A stretch of 64,000 bases of DNA, taken from Sipunculus nudus. Taxonomy: Eukaryota > Annelida > Sipuncula > Golfingiida > Sipunculidae. The notes under the pieces were generated by a model. The model was given only the letters and a program-made list of their open reading frames with translations. It did no database searches and was not told the DNA's origin. Below, one piece after another: positions 12,156-24,269 of the stretch (position 1 is its first letter; each line of letters begins with the position of its first letter). The position numbers were made by a program, and so were the translations under genes. The stretch spans positions 3,593,741 through 3,657,740 of the forward strand of contig CM049318.1 in the NCBI GenBank assembly GCA_026874595.1. Reading direction: 5' to 3'.

Positions 12156-15100
12156 TATATATACATGTGTGTATACATATATGTGTGTGAAAGTATTATA
12201 TAGAAACAGAACTGCACATTAATTAAAGTACCATGTGTGCCCATATACTCCTCTCTTTATTACTTACCACAACGTTACTGTGATTGAATGTCAAGGAGCG
12301 TACAGGCAGCTAATATCCTTTTTTCAGCTGAACGAAAAAAAGGAAAAAAAAATATTTTAAAAATTTATTTTTGTAAAAAAAAAAATTGCACAATAATGTC
12401 TTATTTTGGTATGTTGCTTTATCTTCGGTAATCCACCCATCCCCTCGTTTTTTTTCCAGTTCATTACGGTACATTCTTTGTAATTTAACTTTTAACTACG
12501 GGTCGCCGCCAGGCAGGTCTTTGAAGATCACGTGATCAATCATCGACCGGTCTGAGCATCCACTGTTCTCGTTAAAATACCAAGTCCTGTCTTTGTAGAT
12601 AAAAGATAGTAACGATTCACGTCTGTTTCATCCCCTGTCATTTCATCTCTCCCTTTCTCTTTGGCTGAAGCCAGCGGCACCTCATTTTACGGTTCTTTTT
12701 TCGTTCTCTATAAAGAAAAATCCTATTTTTGTTTCATACCGGTGGGTCATATAGAAATTTCTTTTTGGGTTCCTACAGGAGAGTAATAAATGAAAATGTT
12801 TACAAATTTTATTATGTCGGGAAGCTTTATGAAACCTGTCTTTTCTTATTTCATGCCTGCGGCTTCTGTAAAAATTTTAACACCCCCCCCCCCCCCCCCC
12901 TTTGACGCTTATGTTACTGTGGCGTGAACGATAGTTACATGTATTTGTTACGGTAGTCACATCCCCCTTCAATTAACAAAACAGGTCCGAATATTTCACT
13001 CTTATTAATGTGAAAACACTCAGGTTATTATATAAAGACGCTCGTTTGCTGTCTTAGTTGGAAAATAAGCTTTATTTATTTTACATGAATTGTACAACTA
13101 GTTAAAACAACTAATACGAGGCACTCTCCATGGCTCGGTAGTCGGTAAGGATGGAGGAAACCGGAGGACCCGGAGAAAACCACCGACCTTGGACGGGCCA
13201 CTTCTACCCACTCTCATAGCCACACCGGGTATCGAACCCAGCCAGCGGAGAAGGCCGAGCGTTTTACCACTCAGCCGTCCATTTTATTAATTAAAAGAAC
13301 ATCATAGTTTGTATTGTTATATGAACAAAGATTGTGATTCAGATGACTGGCCAGCTGTTCAGGTAAAGACACAATTATAAATCTGGTGAACCAAGGTGAA
13401 CTAAGTAAGTTTTTAGCTTAAGAACAGTAAAATCGAACAGCTATAGTTTATTTGAACTCAAAGTCCAGGAAGCTGGAATAAGCTCTTTAAATAAAAAATT
13501 TAGAGTTTTAATTAAAAATTTTGCTAGAAGCTATGTGCCAACATCAAAATAATACCTTTGAGCTTTCTTACCAACTGTAGAATCCTTCATATTCGCAAGA
13601 TTAAATTTTCGCGATTTTCACGTCTCATTGTTTCGCGACTGGCGAGAGTTTCACATTCTCAATCCCACCATACAATAGCCTACACAGAGAGTATCCATTA
13701 TAATATATATTAATTATATTAGATAATATGACGCAAAATAAATAAAAAACGGACACGGATTTTACTGAGCCATTAATCCGCATCAGTTCTGTTGTGGTCT
13801 GCTATAAAAGCAGTTTATAGTTGTTCGATTTACATTAGCCAGGTATACAGCAAAGTTCCCAGTCTTTTTATGGCGAATCCGTTTCAGGGCAAGTTTTGGT
13901 ACGATTTGACCTAATCATTCACATTAAATAACTTTTATTTTGCAGCATAATGAGTCGGTACAACAGCCAAGTACGGACAGCAAACTCACATTGAATTGAA
14001 TAATCTGATTTAGACCTCTGTAAACTACATTGCAGCCACAAAGCGGACTGCTTCTAGACTAAAATAAAACCGATTTAGATGGGAACCAAGTGAGAATACG
14101 GCCTTAGTGTCTTCGTTTGCGGTTTCTGGCAACGGTTTCATGATTTATATAATCCATAGAGTTATTTCGTCCACTATACTATATACGGAATGAACAAACA
14201 TTCAGACAGACACTGGGACAGTCAGGTGTACACATTTATTTTGTCTTCAGTTTTAGTATAAGCTCTTACAGATGATGCTATTGGCATCATAAGAACTTTT
14301 TTTTATTGAACATAGACTTTCACGACAAGGGCATGTTGACTAATGTAGATATGTCACATAGCCTCAAATTTCCTCTTCATTCTTTTCCTTTTAAGTGACG
14401 AGCTTTGGGGAAAATTTTATATAGGATTTTATTTACCAATTTATCAAGTAAAGAGCTAAGTTTTTTCTTTGATCAGGTTATCCACATTTGACACCACAGT
14501 CACATTAACACCCCAGTTGCCAGTTGCTACTAAAATACGTAACATCTAGAATGATCCCAGGCATCAAAACATGATACATTCAGTGCCGGCTCTTATCACG
14601 TCAGAGAGCCGTACATTGCCGCCAGTTAGCGCTACCCGACCAAAATATCGCGACACAGACAGCAGTTAAGTTTGATGTCTCTCTAAGCGGGGGGCAATTT
14701 TAAAGTCTAATCAGCAGTACCGACTGGGCCAGTCTAATAAATCTACAATCATATTGTACTTTTCGTCTGTAAAGGGTTTGTCGTGTTTTAACCATCATCA
14801 GCAAAGTTAATATTGTTACGGAACCTAATATAAACAGATCACGTATGGGTGATGAACACAAATTCTGTAACAGAGATAAAAAAAAATCAGATTCTGTAAC
14901 ACTAGGCAGCGTGACATGTCTAGGGGAATGAATAAAGAAGTCAGTGGCTTTTTGTTAACAAATAACTATAATTTATTCTTAAAACAACCCTAACAATACA
15001 GTACACTAAATCAATACAATTATATAGTAAAACAGCGGTATAGCAACAAGTCAATACAATCACATAGAAAATAATGTGCACAGTACCTGCATACAAACAC

Positions 15101-18100
15101 CATCACAACGATAAGTCCTTTAAATGTAAAATCTCGGAGAATAGACTCGGAGAAGACAGTCCAGTGGAAAGTTCTTGCTACAACCCAGAAAGTAAACTGA
15201 AGTACAAATGCATAAAATCCAGGAGAAAGTCTTTGAAAATCTATAATTGCCGCATTCGTCGGAAAAGGTCCTGACACACGCTTCTGCGTCCGCTGGAATA
15301 TGCTCTGCTGCTCTCTCTTTGGTTCTAAAAAAAACAGCCCCTTTATCTACCTTCACACCCCAAGCCGAGAATTTTACACTTCTCAAACAGTCTATAAGGA
15401 CCTTACTCAACAGTAAACACGCGTTTCATGAATTCTCTAGGAAACATCGCCGTGCCTCTACACACCATGGTGTACACGTGATCTCGCACCAAGCCAGCAC
15501 GACATCAAGAGTTCAACCAGTACGGATTAAACATAGAATGTAATACGCGGCCAGACACGAATGCCACAACAGGAGTTACGCCCGTGTCACATAATAAAAA
15601 GAGCACCTGTAACATTGACAATTTAAAAAAAAAGAAACGGTTCATCAAAGATTATGATATGGTTATGCTTTCTTTCAAACTGGCATGTCAATACTGACGT
15701 CAAAACGCGACATGTCGATAAGGACCGATCAAAACTAGATAAGCCTTGGCAAAGTGAGTTTTACCACACAAAGACGAAGATCAAACCTGTTAGGTGTCAC
15801 CATGGCAACCAATGATTCGAAATTTTCTCGTGGGGTCTCGTTCCCTTTTTGACTATACTGCCAATTAGTTTTTACTATACTCAGAGTATGCAAGGCACAT
15901 TGTCTGATATCCGAAAGCTGATTCGGTGCTTATTTAGTTGACGACATAACAGTCTAACTTGAATCAAGTTTATTATTGAGTGAGTTAAACAGGATGGTAC
16001 GGTAAAACTTATCTGGTTCATAGGGACAGTCATTTTTGGCCAATCATCTGGTAGGGATGATTATCAGGTCAATGCTAAGGGAAGCCTGACTTCAGCGGAC
16101 TAAATCCATGGACAGGTCGAATTAACAGATTATTTTATTCTTAATATCATTACTTATTTTCTTGTTTCAACATAGATTGTTAGACTTCATTGAAATTGAA
16201 AACCATGGACATCAACCTTGGTTAAGGTAAAAATTAGGAGAGTATGAGTAAAATGAACGGTTTACGATACGAAATGTTAGAAATACTATAAAAAGATAGA
16301 GAGATAGAAAAAAATTTAAAACATTCGAAAATCTGCTGCAGGATTCATCATAGAACCATTGAAATTCCTTGACAGGAATAACTTCCGTTGATCGTTTGGC
16401 GATTGCATATATCTAGTTTGAAACGTTAATTAATTTGTACACCGCTGAGGTATGTAATAAAACCAAATAAATTAATCTGAGATGATTCTGGGCCAACAAC
16501 AAAGGCCAGTTTTGACAGGTAGCCATCTGGTAGACACTTAAGGTAGCAGCATGGGAAACCAGTGGCCATTAATATTTTTTTTTGTCCTAGGAATTTTTCT
16601 TCACAGGCGCTGGAATTGCTATTAGTGCAGATTTCGGTTAAATTTGTTACTTTTGTGGGTCATTTCCATATACATATTACTTACCTGACATTTTCCTAGC
16701 GTTTTTCGCACTATATGGTCCATCTCTTTATTATTTACTTAATATTTGAGATAGGCAGGCAAGAAGCCCCCGTCGTTAGGCCCGACAGTCATGGCACATT
16801 GGTTTCAGGCTAAATTTAAAGTACCTATACGTGACTGGCTGAACCATTGTTACGTCAGCGGTGTCACCATCTGAAGACTCCACCATAGACGTATCAACCA
16901 ATCAGAAAGCGCGTCCTCGGTTGCTATGCCATGGCTGTCGGAAATGACCCAGAAAAGTAACAAAGTTAACCGAAATCAACACTAATAGCAATTCAAGCGC
17001 CTGTGGTTTCTTCGTGCAATATTTTATCTGCTAACTTTGAAACGTGTTGGTCCCAACTACATTTTCAGGTGTTGGGTTTAAACTGTCTTTAACTCTGGTA
17101 AATCGTAAATCATGGGATTTTAACGAAAAGCATGTGAAGAAGCCGTGTTTGTTGTTTAATACGGTGTTTCCTCTCATTGGCATTTACTTTCATTTAATTG
17201 TGCAATGGTCTCTTAAAACATTTTGTTAGTTAAATTTTAAGGGCGAAAATGGTGCTGCAGGGTAGGAGATTAATGCTCTAATTTTCAACAAAGGAAAAAA
17301 CACCTACTTTACCCATATATAAGTGACAGAATTATTTACAAATATGAAAACTCAGTCTACATGTTACACCACATCAGTCCCACAAGAACACAGCAAACTA
17401 ATGCGAATGTTGCTGATTGGATTATGTCGTGCAAATGCATAACTGATATGTCAGATCGTGAATTAAAGGCAAAACATAAACTTAAGATTTATTTTAAATT
17501 CTTGATTGTCATATAAGGCCACCATTTCTAAAGCAGCTTTCCAGGAACTCATTAGAAATATAAACTATTCAGAACAGAAAGTTATCTCTAAAACATGTCG
17601 CACAGAGTATAATCTGAGGTTTAGTGTATTATTATCATCTACATACTACGCTTTTCACAGACTTTGATTAAGCGAGACACTGTGGCGTCTATTTCATCAA
17701 TAATAAACATGTCTGCAGGGGTTCGAGCAGAAATCAAAACAAACAATCAAATCCAACGAACAAAATGTAAACAATACGCTGTTCACACGCCATCTGAACA
17801 AGAACGTGTGCAATAGAAAAGGGATAGGTTTACATGTCTTTATTTGACTGGTCAAATTCTCTATGATCTCAAGGTTTTCCAGGTCTAGGACTAGTACCAG
17901 ACATGCTATGAAAGCTGGATGAAATAATGTTGACTTGCTCATTACTCATGAAATAGACGTCAGAGCGGGTCACAGAATCAGGGTCTGTGACAGTGGAGCA
18001 CCCACAGAACGGTGGTATGGAGATGCATTACTGTACCAAAACTGAAGCGTGTAGATTCTTTTCATCTGCGCCATGGATAATTAACAAAGAAAATATCGGT

Positions 18101-21100
18101 AACCGTTCATTGAGTTATTAATGAACTGATGCAAACAGGTTAAATTTTAGGTCGGGACTTACTGCAATCTTAATCAGATAAAAGGAAGTATGAATCGCTA
18201 AAACGGGGTTCATGTGAACGCCCTCAGTCGTTTTAAATGATGTATGTGGCATTAAATTAGCCATGGGCTTTGGACAAAAACTCTGTTCCCTTGAAACAGG
18301 AGTATATACATGTTCATGCAAATGTGACTAAAGACCTTATAAATTACGATGCAAAACCACTTCATCTTTCTTGAAACAAAGGACTGTATTGATTTTCAAG
18401 ATCAGAGGATTTTATTTAACGCTTTTATTCCTCTACTTTAAGATCGTTCCAATCATTCTTAAGTGAGTGAAGAGCCCTTGTATGCGGGTGAAGCGTAAAG
18501 CCTTCGAATGGAAGACCCTGAACGTCCTCCAAACATTTAGTTTGAAACATAAACGTTTTTCCTTTTTACATCAAAATGTGATGATTTTGGATTTAGATGA
18601 CCATAGTGTTTAAATCCAGGTTTTATCCCTAGTTTTATGAAGATTTATAACATCCTCAAGTGACTGAGGAGCAATAGTACCAAAGATCAAAAGATAGAAT
18701 TTAAAACTTCCGAAGCAGCCAACGGCAAGGTGAAATGAATGTGCTATAACTGACTGTCGATGGTTACTGGGTTGCCAGTTATATTATCTAGAATCGGAGC
18801 TGAGTGCTATGTTTTATGGACCGGGTTTTACGGGTTAATTCCGTTATATGTGACCCAACCCTTTACAAAGGAAGAATCAACTGATTTCTTTTGATCTTTG
18901 ATCGCATGCAAAGTAATTCTCTTCTCGGGTGTCTCTTGAAAACATGTGTCTGTCCATTTATCAACTGCATCTATCTATTTCGGTAGTTTTTTCTTGCTGC
19001 AAATTTCTACCAAAATGTTCTGAAAAGTTTTCGATATATATTCCTGTTTTATTAGCTTTTCTCATAAGAGACTGGTTGTTTTGAAGGAATTTAGGATTAT
19101 TGTCCATTAAGATCATTGGACAATATTATGCAGCACAGGTGGCACCAGCTTTAATGTCTGCGAAAGTAGTTGGGATGTTGAGTTTACATGTACATGTATT
19201 TACTATAGTTATAGTATATGAGCGAGCATTAGATGCCTAGAGGTTTTGGTGTGATGCCAGGTTGTTATGAACCATACAAAAATACAAAATGAGAGGCGTT
19301 ATATAATCTTCACTAAAGTGGCATATTTATATACCAGGTATATTAAATATGCAAGCATTATATTGTGTCCTCCTTAAATCATATGGTACAGTTGTAGAAC
19401 TGTTTGCTTAGATCTGCACATATGTACACTTATAGAAATAACCTTGCACCGAGCAAGATCACTAACGCAAAACACAAACATATCACGAACGCCATCTGAA
19501 GGCCGTCCCGCGCAACTTCACAATCAGAATCTCATTAACTTTAAACTGGTGTGTCCTCTTTGAATCCCTTTGCTTTTTTCACCCCCTTTTTGGGGAGTTG
19601 TCACGTATGCACAACGTCTTATTAAGGTAAACAAAAACACGTGGACTATGTTTATTCACACACAGAACAATAACAACGCATAAAACAGTTGCACGGGAGT
19701 AAATCCGTGTGCCGAGATAGTTTTTCGGGGAAACCCTTGTAATCAGCCAAAATGAACTAATAGCGTAAGATAACACAAATGGTAACTGTCAAGAGGAATG
19801 TACCTTTATACTCAGGTACTGCTTAGTATTTTCAAATTCTGCGCGGGAACAATTGCATTTCGTTGATGAATATAACCACTATCTTTGAATAAAAAAAAAA
19901 TACTCAAAAATAAAAAGAGATAAATAGTTCATGTTATACACATATATTAAAATGTTTAAATATTTAGAAAACATACACTTAAAAAAATAGCTTAAAACAA
20001 GATAAGAGTATAAAGAAACAAATATGGAAGCAAACTTCCTTTATGAATGTAATGTTTACTTTATGCCATGTTTTCCTTTGCAGGTAACATCCTGGTACTG
20101 TTTGTAATATTACGTCACCGGAAGTTACGTTCTGTAACTAACTTCTTCCTTGCTAACCTGGCAGCGGCCGACCTCGGAGTTGGAGTGTTCTGTGTGCTGC
20201 CCAACATGTCACTGTTCCTCTCTCCTACTTGGCATCTTGGACGGGTACGAATTCCTGTACTTCATGACACTCCTTATGCAGCTAGTATAACTTCAACCCT
20301 TCCATATCTCCTTCACTTTAACCTCTGCTTCGTATAGAGCGTGGTATCACATGAACTGAATGCACAAAACGAGTCCACGCCCCACTCGGGTCTGATACAA
20401 GTCATGGGCAAGTACCAGCCTTGGTAGTGAATCCCCAAAACCCGCTATATACAATGCAGCGGTTAAAGCGAAGGAGGGAACACAGTTTATATTAATTCAT
20501 CAGTATTCCACTACTGTTGTTATGACCTTGCTTTAATCTCTACGCTTGTTGTATGATGAATACTTTTGTACTGCTTATGGCGATTAACACAGTAAAAACA
20601 TTTTTTAATTACCTTGTCATATGATTGTTCACCAAATTTGTTATTGTATGTCATAGAGTACTGTTAAGTTCATGTATAAGTCATATAGTTTCGTTAGAAA
20701 TATTGACAATCGTATCAATTTTTACCATCCGTGTGGCATCGTTTTTTTTTTATTTAATTTTTTCATGAGTAATTTGATTGATAATGTTAATTCCAATATC
20801 TCATAACTGGGTGGAAAAAAACATGTTTTGTATAGGTAATGCCTAATGTGATTAGTTATTTTAATAACAGTAAACAAATTATTATTATTTTTCATATTGC
20901 AGTTTTAATTTTGTTCATATCCTGGAGTATATTTAGACTACCATTTTTTAATATCTGTATTTCCTATTACAGATTATGTGTAAGATCTACTACTTCGTAC
21001 AACAGATGTGTTACACGGCGTCCATATTTATTCTGACGACCATAGCAATTGAGCGACATTTTGCTATCGTACATCCACTGAAAGCAAAAAGGTTCTCCAC

Positions 21101-21929
21101 GTTGAGCCGCCTTCGTGTATACATCACTATAATCTGGGTACTTTCAGGACTTTATGGCATGCCGCAGCTTTTTATTTATAATGAGACCTCAATTAGCACA
21201 CTTTCTGGTGACGTCATGTGTTTTTGCGTTCCTACAGTGCCGTTCAACGCCAAAGCCTATATTACAGTCAATTTCTTTTTGTTGTACGCCTGCCCTATCG
21301 CAGTGATTGGCTTGCTATATGGACGTATATGTTTGGTGCTATGGCGATCAACTAAAATGACCGGAGCGTATGATGGCATGAAACAAAATGGCGTAGTGAG
21401 CAGGCATAATTCAAGATCGTTTGATAGAATCCCAAACAGGTCTACTTATTGTTCGGAGACGGAAATCCTTGACGGAAATCACATCGAACAAGGCGCAGAC
21501 GTGGAGCAGCGACAAAGTTTCAGATGGCGGACTCATAAAAGTGTCGACCTGAGGCGCAAATCTGTTGATGTTGAAAAACGCTTCAGCGCAAGTCATACAT
21601 TAGGAAAACAGAACTCAACGTCCGCCAGGCGGCGCGTCATACGTCTGTTGGTGCTGGTGGTAGTGTCTTTCTCGTTTCTGGTCCTCCCGTATCAGGTCCG
21701 GGCTTTGGTGCAGTTTTGGTCACCGTGGCCTTCACCTCCTCTTGTTGAAGCTCTGTTGCCGCCGATAACGTTTATTTTGTTGTTCATGAGCAGTGGAGTG
21801 AATCCGTTTTTGTACGCGCTCTTCTCTGACACATTCCGTCAACGTATGGCGGAAGTCCTCTGCTGCAAACCAGCGGCACGTACCATCACAACGGATTTAA
21901 CGATCCGTCGGACAACAACACGTATGTAA
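11430..21929 (+). CDS. Class A GPCR, trissin-receptor-like (3 coding exons)
   Basis: Joining 11,430-11,553, 20,084-20,244 and 20,973-21,929 gives 413 residues. It is a plasma-membrane neuropeptide-type receptor. N-terminal glycosylation sites are N2/N3. TM1 has the G42-N43 pair, TM2 has LANLAAAD with D71, and TM3 starts at C98. The DRY position reads ERH (122-124), W4.50 is W150, P5.50 is P203, TM6 has LPY with P334, TM7 has NPxxY at 372-376, and a Cys pair at 392-393 may be palmitoylated. ICL3 is long (about 219-313) and Ser/Arg rich. The words [24 protein letters not shown] and ERHFAIVHP match the pattern I know from insect trissin receptors. The family call is from memory of motifs; another orphan neuropeptide receptor of the same group is possible. 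Both introns have GT-AG ends and preserve the frame. Confidence 0.85.
11554..13109 (+). other. GPCR intron 1, proximal part with simple repeats
   Basis: It holds a run of 20 C (11,720-11,739), a GGTGGCC/GGCCACC hairpin at about 11,983-11,999, a long (TA)n stretch from about 12,071 to 12,182, and a run of 18 C (12,883-12,900). The Tyr/Ile-repeat ORFs here are translations of the TA repeat. Confidence 0.6.
12071..12182. repeat. (TA)n microsatellite, interrupted
   Basis: An almost pure TA dinucleotide run, with a few AAT, GT and CA interruptions towards the right end. Confidence 0.9.
13110..13283 (-). mobile_element. tRNA-derived SINE
   Basis: On the minus strand it starts with a tRNA-like head: A-box GGCTGAGTGGTAAAACGC and B-box GGGTTCGATACCC. 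A body follows containing GGTTTTCTCCGGGTCCTCCG and GTTTCCTCC, a conserved word seen in many metazoan SINE bodies. The 3' end runs towards the AT-rich flank at about 13,110. It lies in intron 1 of the GPCR, in antisense orientation. Confidence 0.75.
13284..16601 (+). other. GPCR intron 1, middle part
   Basis: No supported gene. Overlapping short ORFs on both strands at 15,020-15,543 lack recognisable domains. Confidence 0.4.
16602..17005. mobile_element. MITE with terminal inverted repeats of about 65 bp
   Basis: The left arm CACAGGCGCTGGAATTGCTA is mirrored at the right end by the complement of CACAGGCGCTTGAATTGCTA. The arms stay nearly identical for about 65 bp, through GATTTCGGTTAA, TTTGTTACTTTT and GGGTCATTTCC. 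Total length is 404 bp with no coding capacity. TTTCTT(C) occurs just outside both ends and may be the target duplication. The termini (CAGGCGC) would fit a hAT-type element, but this is uncertain. Confidence 0.75.
17664..17990. mobile_element. MITE-like inverted-repeat element
   Basis: The sequence CGTCTATTTCATCAATAATA at about 17,687 is mirrored by the complement at about 17,941-17,960 (CGTCTATTTCATGAGTAATG). Weaker matching continues outward, giving imperfect arms of about 40 bp. No transposase is present and the outer boundary is approximate. Confidence 0.4.
17991..19439 (+). other. GPCR intron 1, distal part, nothing recognised
   Basis: AT-rich intronic DNA without supported features. 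Confidence 0.45.
19440..19690 (+). repeat. Dispersed repeat family E, copy 2
   Basis: Matches 33,840-34,040 over several blocks: AACGCCATCTGAAGG versus AACGCCACCTGC, CAACTTCACA, CTCTTTGAAT, and GTTGTCACGTATGCACAA versus GTTGTCGCGCATGCGCAA. It lies in intron 1 of the GPCR. Confidence 0.5.
20084..20244 (+). CDS. GPCR coding exon 2 (rest of TM1, TM2, ECL1)
   Basis: The acceptor TTTTCCTTTGCAG precedes 20,084. The exon holds 2 bases plus 53 codons and ends after CGG with donor GTACGA (phase 0). It encodes [10 protein letters not shown], a basic first intracellular loop, TM2 with Asp71, and the TWHLGR stretch in ECL1 that normally lies just before the TM3 cysteine. Confidence 0.85.
20245..20972 (+). 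other. GPCR intron 2
   Basis: A GT-AG intron of 728 bp, AT-rich, with no features recognised. The acceptor is TTTCCTATTACAG. Confidence 0.7.
20973..21929 (+). CDS. GPCR coding exon 3 (TM3 to C-terminus)
   Basis: This exon has 318 codons plus TAA. It begins I-M-C-K in phase 0 and contains TM3 to TM7 with ERH, W4.50, P5.50, LPY, NPFLY and the Cys pair of helix 8. Starting translation at the internal ATG (20,976) would leave out TM1 and TM2, so the spliced form is the credible product. Confidence 0.9.
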   Translation: MMCKIYYFVQQMCYTASIFILTTIAIERHFAIVHPLKAKRFSTLSRLRVYITIIWVLSGLYGMPQLFIYNETSISTLSGDVMCFCVPTVPFNAKAYITVNFFLLYACPIAVIGLLYGRICLVLWRSTKMTGAYDGMKQNGVVSRHNSRSFDRIPNRSTYCSETEILDGNHIEQGADVEQRQSFRWRTHKSVDLRRKSVDVEKRFSASHTLGKQNSTSARRRVIRLLVLVVVSFSFLVLPYQVRALVQFWSPWPSPPLVEALLPPITFILLFMSSGVNPFLYALFSDTFRQRMAEVLCCKPAARTITTDLTIRRTTTRM

Positions 21930-21961
21930 AATACGGGAGAAAAAAATTTGTACCAGACAGA

Positions 21962-21967
21962 AATAAA
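21962..21967 (+). promoter_or_regulatory. Candidate polyadenylation signal AATAAA of the GPCR gene
   Basis: An AATAAA lies 33 bases after the stop codon. This gives an unusually short 3' UTR, so a more distal site may be used instead. Confidence 0.35.
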
Positions 21968-22297
21968 GCAAGACTAGGGTAAGAAAATGCATCGGGCGTC
22001 ATCACTAAACAGAGACACACGGTGACCAGTAATTAACTTGTTTCTCACGGGGTCAGTGGACACTGAGCTGACCTAAATGTTTAAAAAGCGAGAGAATGGT
22101 TGGTTTTACAGCGTATCAGTTTGCGTTATCACAGCAAAATTTTCTAATAACGGATAAACGAAAGCAGTATTTGGGGTAAGGATAGAAATGTCGTCTTAAG
22201 GTAGTGAAGTTTTTCCAAGGACATTGTATGTAAAGTCGTAATTCTATCAAATTGTTGATCAAATTTTGAATGAAACAATTCCATCTCAGAACCATAC

Positions 22298-22528
22298 GCG
22301 AGAACGTACTGCAACACGCATCCATCCCATTGCCTCAGTAATGTAGTAGACCGCCAGTAATCTTAACGTTAGACCACGAATGATGAGTTACCACAAAAAG
22401 AATACATGAGAGCGAGAACGTACTGCAACGGACATCCATCCCATTGCCTCAGTAATGTAGTAGACCGCCAGTAATCTTAACGTTAGACCACGAATGATGA
22501 GTTACCACAAAAAAGAATACATGAGAGC
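22298..22528. repeat. Recent 114-bp tandem duplication
   Basis: Two almost identical copies begin GCGAGAACGTACTGCAAC at 22,298 and 22,412. They differ by a few bases (ACACGCA versus GGACA) and one extra A. Confidence 0.9.
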
Positions 22529-23786
22529 TCACAAACCAAAGACTGAATGCATCCTTAAGGTAACAGGACAATTGCTGTGTCGGCTACATGTTGGCTATCG
22601 TCAAGTAACCCGTGCGAGTCATGATTGTATTCATGGGTCAGATATTCAACCTGCAGGGGGATTTACCTATATGTAGAGTTAAAACGGAATTTCATCGAAC
22701 ACAGAATGTGTTGTTACACAGTACACAAATATAGCTTACGATTGGTCTGGTTTATTTAAGTACAGCTTACCTGTAGGTCATGAGGCACCGTAAAACATGA
22801 CTGTGTCTCGTCGGAACAAGATTGTACATGAACTTGATAAATCACTAAAGCTGCTGCACTGTTTCTGACGTCTGTTATTTTACCCCGCAGTACTAAAATT
22901 GAGCAAAAGAAAAAAAGACGCTATCCTATTCCACACTGAAGGTTATATACGTGGATATATATCGTTAACACTATAGCCATTACGCAACTGCTACAGCAAG
23001 AGTAGATTTATTTATGTCTGTGGACTTGCTACTCGGAACGCTATGGGAGAAGTAGAAATAACGGCCGGAATCCGATACAGTTATGAAGAACGGTAACAGT
23101 TGTTAGTGCCAGTCGGTATATCTAAACCCAATGGAACCTTCCTTCCCATCTCTCAAATAAAGAACATGGGGATCCCGCGACCAGTGGAATAGCAAATCAA
23201 AGCCTGATTTTCTAATATATGTCGATGTATATAAGACATATGTTCAGTTGAGGATCCTACAAACACAGCATTCTGAAGTGTTTTATTTATACTCGAATCG
23301 TGTGTATCCCTTGTTGACGTTAAATGAAGCTATATATGTCGGAAGCGGTGTCAGATCTGCTGTAGGAAGCTTTGCTTCATGACGAGTCATGCGTTTTATT
23401 TGTTGGTATTAGACCCAAATCACCACTGGGCGGCGAACTGTCCTCACCGAACTGTCGACAACATTGATGCCACAAATCAATAACTACAGTCTTTGTTACA
23501 ATCTTTATTACAGTTAACATTACGTATTGGTGAAGTGTTTGGACTGGGCTGTGAACTAGCGGTCATGAAGAAATATTACTCTTACAGAGCAAATGATCGA
23601 GGACCACTCCTGCTTGTTTTGTGACGTATTTATGTTTACTCAGAGGACTACGGGTCCTGTGGCTTGTAGAAGCAGTGGATACTGCCCTTCGAGATTAATT
23701 TATCAGTGCAGCAAATTTCTTAATGTATGTTCGATTTAAAAAACCATTGTGAAATACAAATATCCTTGGACCACCATTGGTTTTTT
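22529..23786. other. Intergenic DNA, nothing recognised
   Basis: No supported feature between the tandem duplication and element B. Confidence 0.5.
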
Positions 23787-24269
23787 GCTTGCCGGAAATC
23801 TTCGATTTCGGCAAGCATGTTCGTCAGTTGCGTATGTCTGTTTGTCTCTTTTTTGTTTGTTTGTCACGACTCTCCAGGCCACACTTTGCATCAATCAACT
23901 TGAAACTTACAGGCTTGATCGACAAACCGATTTCTAGGTGCCCTATTGTTTTTGGTCAACATTGCTCCAAGGTCAAGGGTCAAGGTCACGACAGGTATGG
24001 TTATCGGTTTTTGCACTATAACTTCGCCATAAATAGGCTTATCCACTTCTGCAATAGCTCATTTTTTTCGTCATCACCTGGCCTTTCTTTTGACATGTAG
24101 CTTACTTAAATTTGCCGTTACCATGGTTACATTTTTTGGGGCAAAAATCATGGAAATTGGAAATAACACGACCATTTTTTGTAACTTTGTCAATTTTTAA
24201 GCTACAGACGTCTGGTTTTGGTCATTATGTACCTTATAGGCAGCTTGACATGATAAAACTGAAAGTCTC

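Noticed and set aside
11943-12203. ORFs rich in Tyr-Ile repeats on both strands
   Set aside because: They are translations of the (TA)n microsatellite.
15020-15543. Overlapping ORFs on both strands in GPCR intron 1
   Set aside because: No recognisable domain or splice structure on either strand, and no evidence to prefer one.
20976-21929. Intronless GPCR starting at the ATG at 20,976
   Set aside because: It would lack TM1 and TM2. The upstream exons with exact phase and splice signals give a complete receptor.
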